Below, piece after piece: positions 52,562-62,845 of a stretch of 64,000 nucleotides of DNA. Origin of the DNA: Sphingobacteriales bacterium (lineage in GTDB: Bacteria > Bacteroidota > Bacteroidia > Chitinophagales > JADIYW01); the NCBI GenBank assembly GCA_016719635.1, contig JADJYT010000010.1:1-64000 (forward strand). The letters are read 5' to 3'. Below the pieces are notes generated by a model, which searched no databases, was not told where the DNA came from, and saw only the letters and a program-made list of their open reading frames with translations. Each line of letters begins with the position of its first letter. Position 1 is the first letter of the stretch. The position numbers and the translations under genes are program-made.

Positions 52562-53806
52562 TCAGGAAAGTAAAGTGAATTTCCCTTTGGCATAAACGGC
52601 CTTTACCTTTCCTTTCAAGGGTTGGTTTATATACGGCGTATTCTTTGATTTGGAATGTATATCTTTCTCCGTAAACGTCCACTCCGTATTAAAATCCAGT
52701 ATTGCAAAATCCTCGTTCTTCTTATCGGGCCGTATGATTTCCGCAGGATGGACGGACAATACATCCACCAGCCTCTCTTTGGTGATCACACCTTCCAGTT
52801 TTTTGTTCAAAAGCCCGAATGCGGTTTCCAATCCAATCATCCCGAAAGAAGCCACTTCAAACTCCTCATTCTTCCCATCGATATTAAGCGGCGTATGCTG
52901 TGTCGAAATACAGTCTATGGTACCGTCTTTCAGCCCTTCTACCAATGCGGCCTGGTCGTGCGCCGTTCTCAAAGGTGGAAATACCTTATAGCCGGAATCA
53001 AAACCTTTCACGGCATTCTCATCGCTTACCAGATGATGCACGAATACCGAACAGGTTACTTTCAGTCCGTCTTTCTTCGCCTGTCGGATGCTATCCACAC
53101 TTTCCCTGGTGGAGATGCCCGCAAAATGCAGCTTGCCACCCGTATATTTCAGCAGTTCAATATCGCGCTGCACGGCGGCATATTCAGAAAGGTTCGTTAT
53201 ACCCTTCATGCCCATACGTACGGAAATTTCACTCTCATTCACCTGTCCGTCACCTACCAGCGTCTGATCAAACGGCAATGTCATCACCAGACCGCCAAAC
53301 GGCTGCACATACTGCAATGCCCGCAGCATGACTCCGCTGTCTTTAATGCTGTGTGGAATATCTGAAAATGCCACCGCACCGGCATGGTGCATGTCGAGCA
53401 TTTCCGTTGGCGTCTTGCCGTCGAAATTTTCAGTAACGGCACCTACCGGCAATATGGTTATCGCAGTATGTTTCGCCTTATTCAGGATGTATTCCACCTG
53501 GGCTTTGGTTTGGGTGATCGGATGATTATCCGCCATGGCGCAAATGGTGGTAAAACCGCCCGACAGTGCCGCTTCAGCCACCGACCCGATATCTTCGCGG
53601 TATTCAAAGCCCGGATCGCCGATATGGACATACAGGTCACAGAATCCCGGAGCGAGATGACAGCCGGAAAAGTCGATTGCTTCTGCATCTTTCGAATCGG
53701 CAGTAATTTTGATTTTACCATGCTCTATCAGCACATCTGTCGTTTTCCCATTATATTCAGAGGAAGGGTCCAGGATGGTGATATTTTTGAGCAGGTATCG
53801 GTTCAT
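52562..53806 (-). CDS. Dihydroorotase-like protein, probably non-catalytic
   Basis: 414 residues with the amidohydrolase TIM-barrel layout of PyrC. Catalytic positions are mostly changed: the usual DxHVHxRxPG reads DLYVHIGDPG (57-66), so the first metal His is Y59 and the substrate Arg is G63; PNTxP reads ADNHPI; the His of HCED is absent (VMTLPFD, 174-180); AHVST reads AGIST (G230); and the catalytic Asp of TDHAP is Q303 (STQHTP). H61 and H304 remain. Inactive dihydroorotase homologues that support aspartate transcarbamoylase are known in other bacteria, and a similar role is inferred here. The start overlaps the BatA stop by 4 bp. Confidence 0.88.
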   Translation of the reverse strand: MNRYLLKNITILDPSSEYNGKTTDVLIEHGKIKITADSKDAEAIDFSGCHLAPGFCDLYVHIGDPGFEYREDIGSVAEAALSGGFTTICAMADNHPITQTKAQVEYILNKAKHTAITILPVGAVTENFDGKTPTEMLDMHHAGAVAFSDIPHSIKDSGVMLRALQYVQPFGGLVMTLPFDQTLVGDGQVNESEISVRMGMKGITNLSEYAAVQRDIELLKYTGGKLHFAGISTRESVDSIRQAKKDGLKVTCSVFVHHLVSDENAVKGFDSGYKVFPPLRTAHDQAALVEGLKDGTIDCISTQHTPLNIDGKNEEFEVASFGMIGLETAFGLLNKKLEGVITKERLVDVLSVHPAEIIRPDKKNEDFAILDFNTEWTFTEKDIHSKSKNTPYINQPLKGKVKAVYAKGKFTLLS

Positions 53807-55821
53807 TTCCAGAATCTAATCAGTAAAATTTCTACAAGCAGGAATACTAAGGACAAAATTACGCAAAGTTTCCATAATAAGATGCCGTCTTTTATTTGTT
53901 TTACGGAAGCAGACAGATTCGCCCGTGTATTGTCCAGCACCAGCTGGTTTTTCCGGCTGAACATCGCTTTTAGATCCGATACTGCAGCAAACACCAGATT
54001 GGATTCTGTACGGTCAAAATTAAAGGCGGCGATACCGAGATTTTTATTGCCGGCAGAGATGACATAGTGCCCGTCGGAAGCCAGCGTGGTATTCACCCTC
54101 AGCAATACGGTGTTTCCCACCGAACGGTTTTCCGGAATGAATTCATTTTTGCCGTTGGACAGCTTATAGACACTTTCGCCGTTGGCATACTCATTCTTCA
54201 GCTCCAGTAAATTATCCCTGCCGATGACATGGTAAACCGGCTGATTATTTTTTTTGTACACGGCACAGTTATACACCATCGGTGCAAATATGGCCTTGGC
54301 CTGCAGATCGGAAAAGTCCGCCTGCAAAGGCACCGCCTGCAGGTAAATGAAACCCTTGCCCGCGTCAAACTTAGATACCAGCGGCGTATTCAGCGTCGTT
54401 GACAGCAGTTCGCGCTGATTGGCACCGGAGGCAGCCACCACAGGATAGTATTTCTTTATTTTGGGTGTCTCCACATTTTTCGGGAGCTGATTGAAAACCC
54501 CTTTAAATACATCTTCATTCAGATTTATCCGGGTGACTTCACCTTGCCTTGTCTGCACTTCACCGTAGGTGCCTGTATTGCTGCCCGACAAGAATGCGTT
54601 ATACGACACTATATTCGCATTCACCGCCGGAATGACATAGATATTGCCGCCATTCTCCAGATACTCTTTTAATGACGCCGACAGCCCCGAACTGATTTCG
54701 CCAAGTTGATTGAGGATAATCAGGGAATAATTTTTAAACGCTGAGTAATCAATCTGCCCCTTGTTGGTTTTGTCAAAAACGAAATGTGCATCATTGGAAA
54801 AGACAGCCGCAATATTATCCGGTGTTTCCGTGTCCTCTATCGACAATACTTTTTCATTCACATCCACGTTGAAGGCAAAAAAGAACTTATCATCAAATGT
54901 AATCGGATAATCATTGAAGGAGATTTCGCCGCGCTGCCAGCCCGGCTGTATTACGGCAATGTTGAACGAATCCACCACAGCGCCGCCGGCAGGGATGCTG
55001 ACATCATCAATGGCCTTGACGGCGTCATTGATCTTGACGGAAACCCGCATCTTATCGGCCTGCGTATTGCCGGAATTCTTTAAACGGACAATCAGCTTAT
55101 TGTTGGCGTTCATCGTAAACACCGGCTGCTCGAACCAGCAGGAATCCACATAAATATTCTTTTCGGGATTGCCCTGTATATCGAGAAAGTGCGCAGTATA
55201 GGTGGTATCCTCCGCCTTGGTCAGCATGTTTTTCTGAAAGTCGGAAATGAAGAAACCCAATTTATTTTTGGTCCCCAGCGACTGAAATAAGGCGGCCTGT
55301 TTTTGGGAGATTTCATCCACGGTTTTGGTATTCGGGCTCAATTCAACCTTGTCCACCGCATCGAGAAAATCCTGTTTTTGCATCCAGCGCTGGTGGGCAC
55401 CCTCGAGGTCGTTAGTGAGCAGCGCGAATTTATCGCCGGAGTTGAAGGCATTTACAATTTCTTTAGCCTTCGCCTTCGCCACACCCAGGGCAGCCTCGCC
55501 GCCGGTCTTCAGTCCCATCGAATAGGAATTATCTATATAGACACAAACGGCAGCATCTCCCTGATTCAGCTTATTCTTATGGCTGCTAATGAACGGCTGC
55601 GCGAATGCCAGGATTAAAAACAATAACGCCAGCAAGCGGGAAGCGAGTATCAGCCGCTTCTTGAGTTTTTCGATGGTCGATTTTTCCTCCTGCACCTGTT
55701 TCAGAAACCGGATATCGGAGAAATAGACTTTCTTGAATCTTCTGAAATAGAAAAGATGAATGATAACCGGAACAGCAAGAGACAACAGCGCGATCAGAAA
55801 CCAAGGAAATACAAATAGCAT
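53803..55821 (-). CDS. BatA/VWA-type membrane protein
   Basis: 672 residues from the start at 55821 (MLFVFPWFLIALLSLAVPVIIHLFYFRRFKKV), which matches the double-membrane-helix N-terminal domain of the BatA family; a longer frame to 55902 adds residues without similarity. A von Willebrand A-like domain follows with VYIDNSYSMGLK (MIDAS-like DxSxS), then a periplasmic region and a final membrane helix (LWKLCVILSLVFLLVEILLIRFW). Bat proteins are linked to stress tolerance; the exact role is unknown. The stop overlaps the start of the dihydroorotase-like gene (ATGA type), so the two are translationally coupled. Confidence 0.87.
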   Translation of the reverse strand: MLFVFPWFLIALLSLAVPVIIHLFYFRRFKKVYFSDIRFLKQVQEEKSTIEKLKKRLILASRLLALLFLILAFAQPFISSHKNKLNQGDAAVCVYIDNSYSMGLKTGGEAALGVAKAKAKEIVNAFNSGDKFALLTNDLEGAHQRWMQKQDFLDAVDKVELSPNTKTVDEISQKQAALFQSLGTKNKLGFFISDFQKNMLTKAEDTTYTAHFLDIQGNPEKNIYVDSCWFEQPVFTMNANNKLIVRLKNSGNTQADKMRVSVKINDAVKAIDDVSIPAGGAVVDSFNIAVIQPGWQRGEISFNDYPITFDDKFFFAFNVDVNEKVLSIEDTETPDNIAAVFSNDAHFVFDKTNKGQIDYSAFKNYSLIILNQLGEISSGLSASLKEYLENGGNIYVIPAVNANIVSYNAFLSGSNTGTYGEVQTRQGEVTRINLNEDVFKGVFNQLPKNVETPKIKKYYPVVAASGANQRELLSTTLNTPLVSKFDAGKGFIYLQAVPLQADFSDLQAKAIFAPMVYNCAVYKKNNQPVYHVIGRDNLLELKNEYANGESVYKLSNGKNEFIPENRSVGNTVLLRVNTTLASDGHYVISAGNKNLGIAAFNFDRTESNLVFAAVSDLKAMFSRKNQLVLDNTRANLSASVKQIKDGILLWKLCVILSLVFLLVEILLIRFWK

Positions 55822-55926
55822 AAGAATAAAGATATGGAAAAATATATGTGGTGATATGTGAAATAATTTTAATTTGTACATATCAATCAAATTATCTCTC
55901 AATACCTCTGTTTTCAGATACAGCCC

Positions 55927-58900
55927 CTACTCTATTTTTATCAATTTTCTGGTTTCTATGTTATCAAGATAGTTAAACTGAACCAGGTACAATCCTTTTA
56001 CCAATGAACTTAAATCAAATCGTAGTTCTGAATCACCCTTGTTTACTGAATAAACGGACTGCTGCACCATATTTCCCTCCACCGTAAATATTTTTACGTT
56101 GATATCCATATCTTCTACACTGTTAAATCGTATTGTTGAATGCCCCCTGGATGGATTTGGCATAAACTCGCTCAACTTGACTTTTATTTCAGCGTTTATC
56201 ATTGCCGAAACTATCTTAGTTCTGGTGAAAGCACCGTCAAAATCTACCTGTTTTAATCTATAATAATATCGTTTTCCAAATTCTACATATTCATCAATAT
56301 AGTAATAGTTATGAAAGCCTTTATAATTTCCGGCACCGGCAATCTCTCCTATTTTTTTAAAATTGATGGCGTCAGCACTTCTTTCAATTTCAAATCTCAG
56401 GTTATTCTTTTCAGAAGCAGTTGCCCAATCTATTCGTATTTCCTTTTCCAGCCCGGTTGCCTGCAAACTGATTAATTCTACCGGCAATCCGGTATTTTCA
56501 TAATATGAAGGATACAGATAAAATGTTCCTGCCTGTCCTGTTCTGAAAGCAGCCTGCCAGTACCCATCCACTCTTGTAAATGTCGGATGATAAACAACCC
56601 CGTTTGGAGAACCCGCCGGAATAAATGTATCACTGTTGTTTGGATAAGCAATCAGTAATAATTCAGGCGCTGTTTCAAAATAGAAATACGACCCGTTGCT
56701 CAAAGTTGCACCCTGTAAAGCTGCCACTTCCTGGTCTGTGAAATACAATTTGATTTCCATTGGAGCATCCGTTGTGGTATTTATATTCCAAGCACGCGGC
56801 AGGAATGGTTGCGGCAATTCACCCACACCGGTCAGCCATGTTTCCACCGATCCTACATCGCTTACCTGCGGATCTCCCGCTACATTATAGGGGAGTTGTC
56901 CGCAAAAGGTAGTATTCCCTATTGAAACTGCGTCAGCACTGTCAGTTACCCTTGCCAGTAATTTTCCGTTTAAATCATAATAACTAAACATTCCGCTGTT
57001 TTGCACCGGACATGTCAGACAATATTCGTTCCCATATTTTGAAACCATTGCAGTATCGTATATGATAGGTTTAATTATTGTATAGGCAGTATCACGACAC
57101 CCCTTAGCATTTGTAACCACCCATATGGCTACCGTACTGTCTCCGGTTTGTGACAATGAACCTATCCCTGTAACAGAGTCTGTCGGAGTGGTGATTGAAC
57201 CCGGTCCGGAATATATTGACCATGCGCCTGTATTGGGTGATGCGCCGGGTGCAATTAGTTCACCGAAATAAGATTGCTGATAAGTACAATCATATAATTC
57301 GCTGCTGGCATTCCCTGCAACCGGTTTAGGAGCCTTGGAGAGCTTAACGGTATCCGGGCAGCTGTTAATAGTATAAATATAAAAGAAATTACCATCAGCA
57401 GCAGGTGTAAAGTCAATATCCGCCACACCATTTACCGTGCCGCCCAGGGTAGCACCTGCCGGATTTCCGGCCATGGCTGTCCAGGTGCCCTGATCATAAT
57501 TGCCCTCTAAAACTCCGCTATGAACACCGCATATGGAAAGGTCAATTCCTGCAAAAGGTCTGCTTACTATTACTTTGGCCGTGTCTGTTACTTCGCCATT
57601 CAGCCAGATAAAATTATATTCTCCATCTTCCTCGAAATCAGAAAAGGTAGCTGTCGGTGACGTTGGATCTGAAATAATGACTTTACCCGGATTATCATAT
57701 CTTTCCACCCAGGTACCCGGTGTTGTTAACGCTAAAAATGAAACGGAGCCTCCTCCGTAATTATAACAAGCTGCCCTGTCTGTTCCGGCACTCGGTCTTT
57801 GTATGCCAAAATTAACACCTGTTACATTCAATAAGCCAGTCGATATGGCAATATAAGCATTAGTTTCATCTAAAGCTTCAAAACCACTGCCTTCACTATT
57901 GTTCGAACCATAGGCTTCCCCAACTGCACCCCAACTAGGTGGCAGCACCACAGGCGGTTGATTTGCTCCTACAGCAACATTGGTGGTAGTAATTAACAGT
58001 GTATAGTTTGTTTGAACATTTGCAAGTGGAAATGAATAGGTGCCATTACTGCTGTTTAAAGTGTCTTTAAATGCAACCTTACCATCCGGGCCTATCAGAT
58101 ATACATAAATCGCCTGACCGGACGGATTATCTATAGCCGTTCCGTTTATCAATCCATCTGACAAACCATTCATATCATTGAATACCGTACCGCTAATGGT
58201 TATGGATCTTTTGGTGATACCAAAATTATAACCCCCTAAACATGTGGATGCACCGGTTGCGGTAAATGCATATTGCTTCGCAGTGGTTACATAATGATTT
58301 GCAGGAACACTGCTCAAAGTATCCAGTCTGGTGATATAACACTGATTATATTTTAAAAACTTTATGGATACATTATCGATATAAACCGTATCTGCATCAT
58401 CTACGCTGTTATTCGTTATGAATCTTATCATAGTACTTGCTGATGCAAACGGCGCTATATTTAAATTATAAACATCTACATAGGCAGCATCTGCAACTCC
58501 GTTTCCTGTGATGGTAAATACAGTTGTGTAAGCTGTTCCGTTTGCAGAAGCCTGCACTAAAACATTTTCTCCGGCAGTAAGTGTTGCACTCTTTCTTCTG
58601 TAAGAGAAACTTAAGTAAGCACTGGTAGCTCCGCTTAAATTTACAGATCTTCTGGCAGCCACATTATTATCTTTAAGTCTGATTCCATAAGAAAACGCGC
58701 CGTCTTTCCTAATCTCCACATCTGTATTGGCAACTGTTGCCGGTGGTGCAACACAAAATCCTACAGATGCTACGTCAAATGAATCTACCCAGTTAGTAGC
58801 CCATGCCGTGTTTCCATCTGAACCGTTATTACATGTTCTGGTTCCACCAGGTCCGTCAAAATCATCACTCACTATTTTAAGCGGGTAGGTAGAAAACTGA

Positions 58901-61900
58901 TAATATCCTGACGCATCGACAGAAACAGAATCTGTCAATTCGTTGGCATCTATGGTGGTGTTGCAGTTCCCATCTGTATATAAATATACTTTTGCCGGAG
59001 AATGTCCTGCACCGCCATCGTTATCTAATCCGTCTTTATTTACATCTGTAAACACCTGTCCGGAGATTATATTTTTTGTTAATTGGGCAGGACAATTACT
59101 AATCTTTATAATTACAGTAGCTTTATCACATACCACTGAAGGAGTAGAACATACAAAATATTCAAGTGTATCTAAACCTGTATATCCTGTATTTGGTGTA
59201 TATAATAATGTCCCGTCAGCATTTACAGAAACTGTTCCGTGAGCGGGTTGTAATACGTCGCTTGTAGAAACAGAAGAACGGTCTATTATAGCGGTGAAAC
59301 CTGTATCATTCGACAGCACCTGAATAGTAACCGGTGTATTGGTTAATGTTACAGCGAAATCATCATTTGCCATTATAAATTTACTCTTACAAAATGGCTG
59401 AATTGCCGTTCCTGCATCTATATAAGGAAGTCCTAAAACAGAAATTTCGGGGTTTTCCCCATAGGCCATTGCCAGTTTTGCACCATTGCAGCTGTACACA
59501 GCTAATCCGCTCTGGTCCTTATCTGCAGCATCCAGCAACTGTCTTACTGCTAAAGCACCCAAGGAATAAGAAACATCATATTTAAAACCACATGGACTGG
59601 TACTACCGGTACTACTTGTAATATTTCCATCCCATTTAACATAAATGGTAGTGGCTGCTGTTGGCATTACCCAAACCGGATTACCATTTGCGCTTAAATC
59701 TGAAGAACCCGGAGCCCAGGCAATAGAACCAAATTCAGTCATTCTATTTTCCGGAATTAATGCAAATGCCCAGTCAAAGTCACCTCCATTATTATTAGGA
59801 TTACCACTGTATGGTGGAACAACATTAAACCTCCAGGAGTCAACTAATTCATTGGCTACATAATTTTCTCCTCCTGCACTTTCAAATTTATATCCAAGAG
59901 CCCCGAGCGGGAATCGGAAAACGCCCTTGCCACCAAGGTTGAATGAGCCCGATGTTCCGGATGTAGTCCAATTTATAGTAATACCGGTACTAAGCGGGTT
60001 ATAAAACATAACCACAGCCGTGTCAGTTGTTGTGGTGGTAGGAACTGGCGTATAATAAATATTTCCATAAAACTGCGCAGGTAACACATTTAGTTCTTTT
60101 GCATTAAAGCAATATAAGGAATCGCCGAAAAAGACATCTATTCCAATAGGAAGTGTACTGTTTACAGATGCACCGGCTCGTACGCCGCCGTCCTGATAAT
60201 AGGTTCCTCCTTCCTGAAGGGTAACGGTTGTATCAACTATACCATTGTTGTCTTTATCTACAGAAACTGTTGTATTGTTAAAGGCAGCCCTGATAAACAA
60301 GGAGGTATATTGGAAGTCATTATTTGCACCTGTATAATTTCCTACCGGAATATTAAATGAAGTTCCGAATTTATTGACGTCATATACATCCGTTGAGTAT
60401 GCTTGTTTTTCTTTTCTGCTGTTAGCCTCCCACGAAATACGGCTTAGTGCAATATCTGTTGTGGAGTAAATTTTATCTTTCCCGTCGTAATAGATTTGAG
60501 CCGGATTTCTTGGGTTGACAAAAAACCTGTTATCAGTAATTATACTTGCGCCTGATGGTATAATATCATTAGGATATCCGGGTGCAATTCCATTGTACGG
60601 ATCTCTGTCACCCCAAACTTCTGTGGTGGATTGAGTAGGGTTTAACAAACTTGCTTCATATCCATCTTCCCAATGATCGTAATACAAAATGGTTCCCGCA
60701 TACGGACATTTAATACTAAGAAATGTACGAAAAGTATCCGTTATAACTTCTGCTGTTTTACAGTCTGCTCTTGTAAACGCCCTGTATATGTCTTGTTCAG
60801 GTGCAGGAACATAAAAAGTATGGGATAGTTTTGCAGAAGCACAGGGGCTTGCAGAAATAGGGAAAATATTAATAACGACCTTAGCGGTATCCCAAAGTGG
60901 CGTTGGAGCAGTCAAATCGGCAATTCTATACGTTATGGTATCCAGTCCGGTTGCAATTGGTGTGTAAATCAAAACACCGCTACTTATGACTACCGAACCC
61001 TTTTTGGGCTGAATTATAACTTGTGTGCTGGTTGAGTTTATATTATTATTGGGATCATAATCATTAAATAATACATTGATATAATTTGATGTTCCCAGAT
61101 AAGAAACATCATAATCATCGGTTGCCACAGGAGGACAATTACCGGTACAAACATAGTATCCAAAATTATTACCGCAATCTGTATTATTTAATGTAGAATA
61201 TGATAATGAAATTAAATTTGGGGTAGTTAAACTATTTCCTGAGGGAAGTGTAGCCGGAAGTATGGAAATAAGATAGTTAGTGTCAACAGAGGATATCTGA
61301 AACTGATAAGCACCACCGGCAGTTGTATTGGTCGTTTGTAATACTTCATCTCCGGCATCATAGGTGCCGTCGTTGTTTAAATCTTTAGATAAATTTACAG
61401 TGATGCCGCCGGCACCTGTTTCTGCAACATCTTTTATCATATTACTGTTAGCATCGGAAAATAAAAATCCAGTAATATAATTACTGCCCCAGTAAGCAGG
61501 ATATTTATATGATACTGCATCCACATCGCCTTTAACAGCCGTTGTCGTTACAATTCTTAAATATCGGATTCCTTCAGGTTGTGTAACATTATAATAAAAA
61601 TCAGTAAAAACAGGTTGTACTGATCTTGACGCGTAGGTCTGTGTATTGCTGTAAGCAAGATCGTCTGCTGAACTTGTTACTGAAAAATTGGCAACGGTAG
61701 ATGAAGCATCCGCAGCTAAATACAATTGAACTGTAGTCCCATAAGGTAACACCGTTCCAAGGTCTAAAAAAAGTGCATCCGTAGTGTTGTTTTCAAGTTT
61801 TGAAAAGTTTAAATTAGGTGTCCCTATTGCTCTGTTCGGATCTTTTGAAGTGGATTTTGCTAAATAATCAACTGCGTATCCGGAACTATAGGTTATTGCA

Positions 61901-62436
61901 CTTCCAAGACAATAATCTTTACATGTTTTCTTATTGTAATAAACTGCATCCAGTCGCATATCCTTGTCAGCATTTGTTGAAGCAATGCGTATATATCTTG
62001 CTCCACCTGCATTATTTATTATTTTCGAAAATGCAGTTAAATCATCTAAAGCGAGTGAATCACTTGTTACCGGTGCAAAAGTAACTCCGTCCAATGACAC
62101 ACTGATATCCCATGTGGTAAGGTTATTATCTTTGGAAGAAGCAACATAATAAATGGTATCCAGATTAGGAATGATTTCACCTAAATCTATGGTAATTACG
62201 CCTCTGTTTGCGGGAACTGCATTATGCTTTACTGAAGCAAAAATACCATCAGGCTTACCTATTGACTTTTCTCCGTTGCCTACATAAGATGTATTATTGA
62301 CGGTATAACTTTTACCATAACCTGTGTACAAATTAAGTAAAGATTGCCCGGGCGGACAACTCACCTGTGCTTTTAAGTTTCCCATCCATAACAAAAGGAC
62401 AAGAAAATAAATAGTCTTTGAATAATCGGGTTTCAT
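55927..62436 (-). CDS. Giant multi-domain T9SS surface protein
   Basis: 2169 residues, intact. Signal peptide near 1-23 (FLVLLLWMGNLKAQ). Two jelly-roll-like regions (about 35-310) precede an SdrD/Cna B-type unit (about 318-430, GFLFSDANSNMIKDVAETG...GGAYQF). Then come a cadherin-like Ig unit (445-530, VLFNDYD), a large region from 545 (DHWEDGYEASLLNP, WGDRDP), a second cadherin-like unit (1025-1115, VLSNDTG) and a second B-type unit (1125-1180). Further Ig-like units follow. The tail has an FN3-like domain (about 1995-2080) and a T9SS type A sorting domain (from 2085, FMPNPSRGHSTIRF ... LVQFNYLDNIETRKLIKIE). Probably a cell-surface adhesin. Confidence 0.92.
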   Translation of the reverse strand: MKPDYSKTIYFLVLLLWMGNLKAQVSCPPGQSLLNLYTGYGKSYTVNNTSYVGNGEKSIGKPDGIFASVKHNAVPANRGVITIDLGEIIPNLDTIYYVASSKDNNLTTWDISVSLDGVTFAPVTSDSLALDDLTAFSKIINNAGGARYIRIASTNADKDMRLDAVYYNKKTCKDYCLGSAITYSSGYAVDYLAKSTSKDPNRAIGTPNLNFSKLENNTTDALFLDLGTVLPYGTTVQLYLAADASSTVANFSVTSSADDLAYSNTQTYASRSVQPVFTDFYYNVTQPEGIRYLRIVTTTAVKGDVDAVSYKYPAYWGSNYITGFLFSDANSNMIKDVAETGAGGITVNLSKDLNNDGTYDAGDEVLQTTNTTAGGAYQFQISSVDTNYLISILPATLPSGNSLTTPNLISLSYSTLNNTDCGNNFGYYVCTGNCPPVATDDYDVSYLGTSNYINVLFNDYDPNNNINSTSTQVIIQPKKGSVVISSGVLIYTPIATGLDTITYRIADLTAPTPLWDTAKVVINIFPISASPCASAKLSHTFYVPAPEQDIYRAFTRADCKTAEVITDTFRTFLSIKCPYAGTILYYDHWEDGYEASLLNPTQSTTEVWGDRDPYNGIAPGYPNDIIPSGASIITDNRFFVNPRNPAQIYYDGKDKIYSTTDIALSRISWEANSRKEKQAYSTDVYDVNKFGTSFNIPVGNYTGANNDFQYTSLFIRAAFNNTTVSVDKDNNGIVDTTVTLQEGGTYYQDGGVRAGASVNSTLPIGIDVFFGDSLYCFNAKELNVLPAQFYGNIYYTPVPTTTTTDTAVVMFYNPLSTGITINWTTSGTSGSFNLGGKGVFRFPLGALGYKFESAGGENYVANELVDSWRFNVVPPYSGNPNNNGGDFDWAFALIPENRMTEFGSIAWAPGSSDLSANGNPVWVMPTAATTIYVKWDGNITSSTGSTSPCGFKYDVSYSLGALAVRQLLDAADKDQSGLAVYSCNGAKLAMAYGENPEISVLGLPYIDAGTAIQPFCKSKFIMANDDFAVTLTNTPVTIQVLSNDTGFTAIIDRSSVSTSDVLQPAHGTVSVNADGTLLYTPNTGYTGLDTLEYFVCSTPSVVCDKATVIIKISNCPAQLTKNIISGQVFTDVNKDGLDNDGGAGHSPAKVYLYTDGNCNTTIDANELTDSVSVDASGYYQFSTYPLKIVSDDFDGPGGTRTCNNGSDGNTAWATNWVDSFDVASVGFCVAPPATVANTDVEIRKDGAFSYGIRLKDNNVAARRSVNLSGATSAYLSFSYRRKSATLTAGENVLVQASANGTAYTTVFTITGNGVADAAYVDVYNLNIAPFASASTMIRFITNNSVDDADTVYIDNVSIKFLKYNQCYITRLDTLSSVPANHYVTTAKQYAFTATGASTCLGGYNFGITKRSITISGTVFNDMNGLSDGLINGTAIDNPSGQAIYVYLIGPDGKVAFKDTLNSSNGTYSFPLANVQTNYTLLITTTNVAVGANQPPVVLPPSWGAVGEAYGSNNSEGSGFEALDETNAYIAISTGLLNVTGVNFGIQRPSAGTDRAACYNYGGGSVSFLALTTPGTWVERYDNPGKVIISDPTSPTATFSDFEEDGEYNFIWLNGEVTDTAKVIVSRPFAGIDLSICGVHSGVLEGNYDQGTWTAMAGNPAGATLGGTVNGVADIDFTPAADGNFFYIYTINSCPDTVKLSKAPKPVAGNASSELYDCTYQQSYFGELIAPGASPNTGAWSIYSGPGSITTPTDSVTGIGSLSQTGDSTVAIWVVTNAKGCRDTAYTIIKPIIYDTAMVSKYGNEYCLTCPVQNSGMFSYYDLNGKLLARVTDSADAVSIGNTTFCGQLPYNVAGDPQVSDVGSVETWLTGVGELPQPFLPRAWNINTTTDAPMEIKLYFTDQEVAALQGATLSNGSYFYFETAPELLLIAYPNNSDTFIPAGSPNGVVYHPTFTRVDGYWQAAFRTGQAGTFYLYPSYYENTGLPVELISLQATGLEKEIRIDWATASEKNNLRFEIERSADAINFKKIGEIAGAGNYKGFHNYYYIDEYVEFGKRYYYRLKQVDFDGAFTRTKIVSAMINAEIKVKLSEFMPNPSRGHSTIRFNSVEDMDINVKIFTVEGNMVQQSVYSVNKGDSELRFDLSSLVKGLYLVQFNYLDNIETRKLIKIE

Positions 62437-62527
62437 AAATTGGGGTCGTTATGTTACAAATAATATGTTTCATCTTAATAAGAATCAAAACTGAATGGCT
62501 GGCAGGTTGGGTCGGGTAGTTATTTAG

Positions 62528-62562
62528 TTTAATTAAATGCTTAGGAAAACACTTAATTAAGT
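62528..62562. promoter_or_regulatory. Pair of TTAATTAA palindromes upstream of the giant T9SS gene
   Basis: TTTAATTAAA (62528-62537) and ACTTAATTAAGT (62551-62562), both perfect palindromes, centres 24 bp apart, about 100 bp before the giant gene. They could be operators, though such motifs also arise by chance in AT-rich DNA. The remaining bases of this 409-bp gap (62437-62845) show only the promoter at 62775. Confidence 0.3.
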
Positions 62563-62774
62563 ATCGCTAACGACTACAATAGTTAATTTAAAAATTGTAA
62601 AATTTCTGCATCCAGGCTTTCAATTATGTTTCTTTATTTAAAAAAAATTGGGTTTTGATGTGTAAAGGTAGATTATTATTTTTAATTTGTCAAGTAAAAT
62701 AGAATAAAAAAATTACCATAAGTCAATTTTTTACTCAGTTTATACTACAGTATGGACATTTTATTGGAAAAAAG

Positions 62775-62805
62775 TTGACATTCTTAATATTAAAGTATAT
62801 TTTTG
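62775..62805 (+). promoter_or_regulatory. Promoter of the M14 carboxypeptidase gene
   Basis: TTG at 62775-62777 and TATTTTTG at 62798-62805, with 20 bp between, fit the Bacteroidota consensus. The start codon lies 40 bp downstream. Confidence 0.65.
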
Positions 62806-62845
62806 CTATCAAACCCAATTCTAAAACTCTTTAACCAACGTATTT

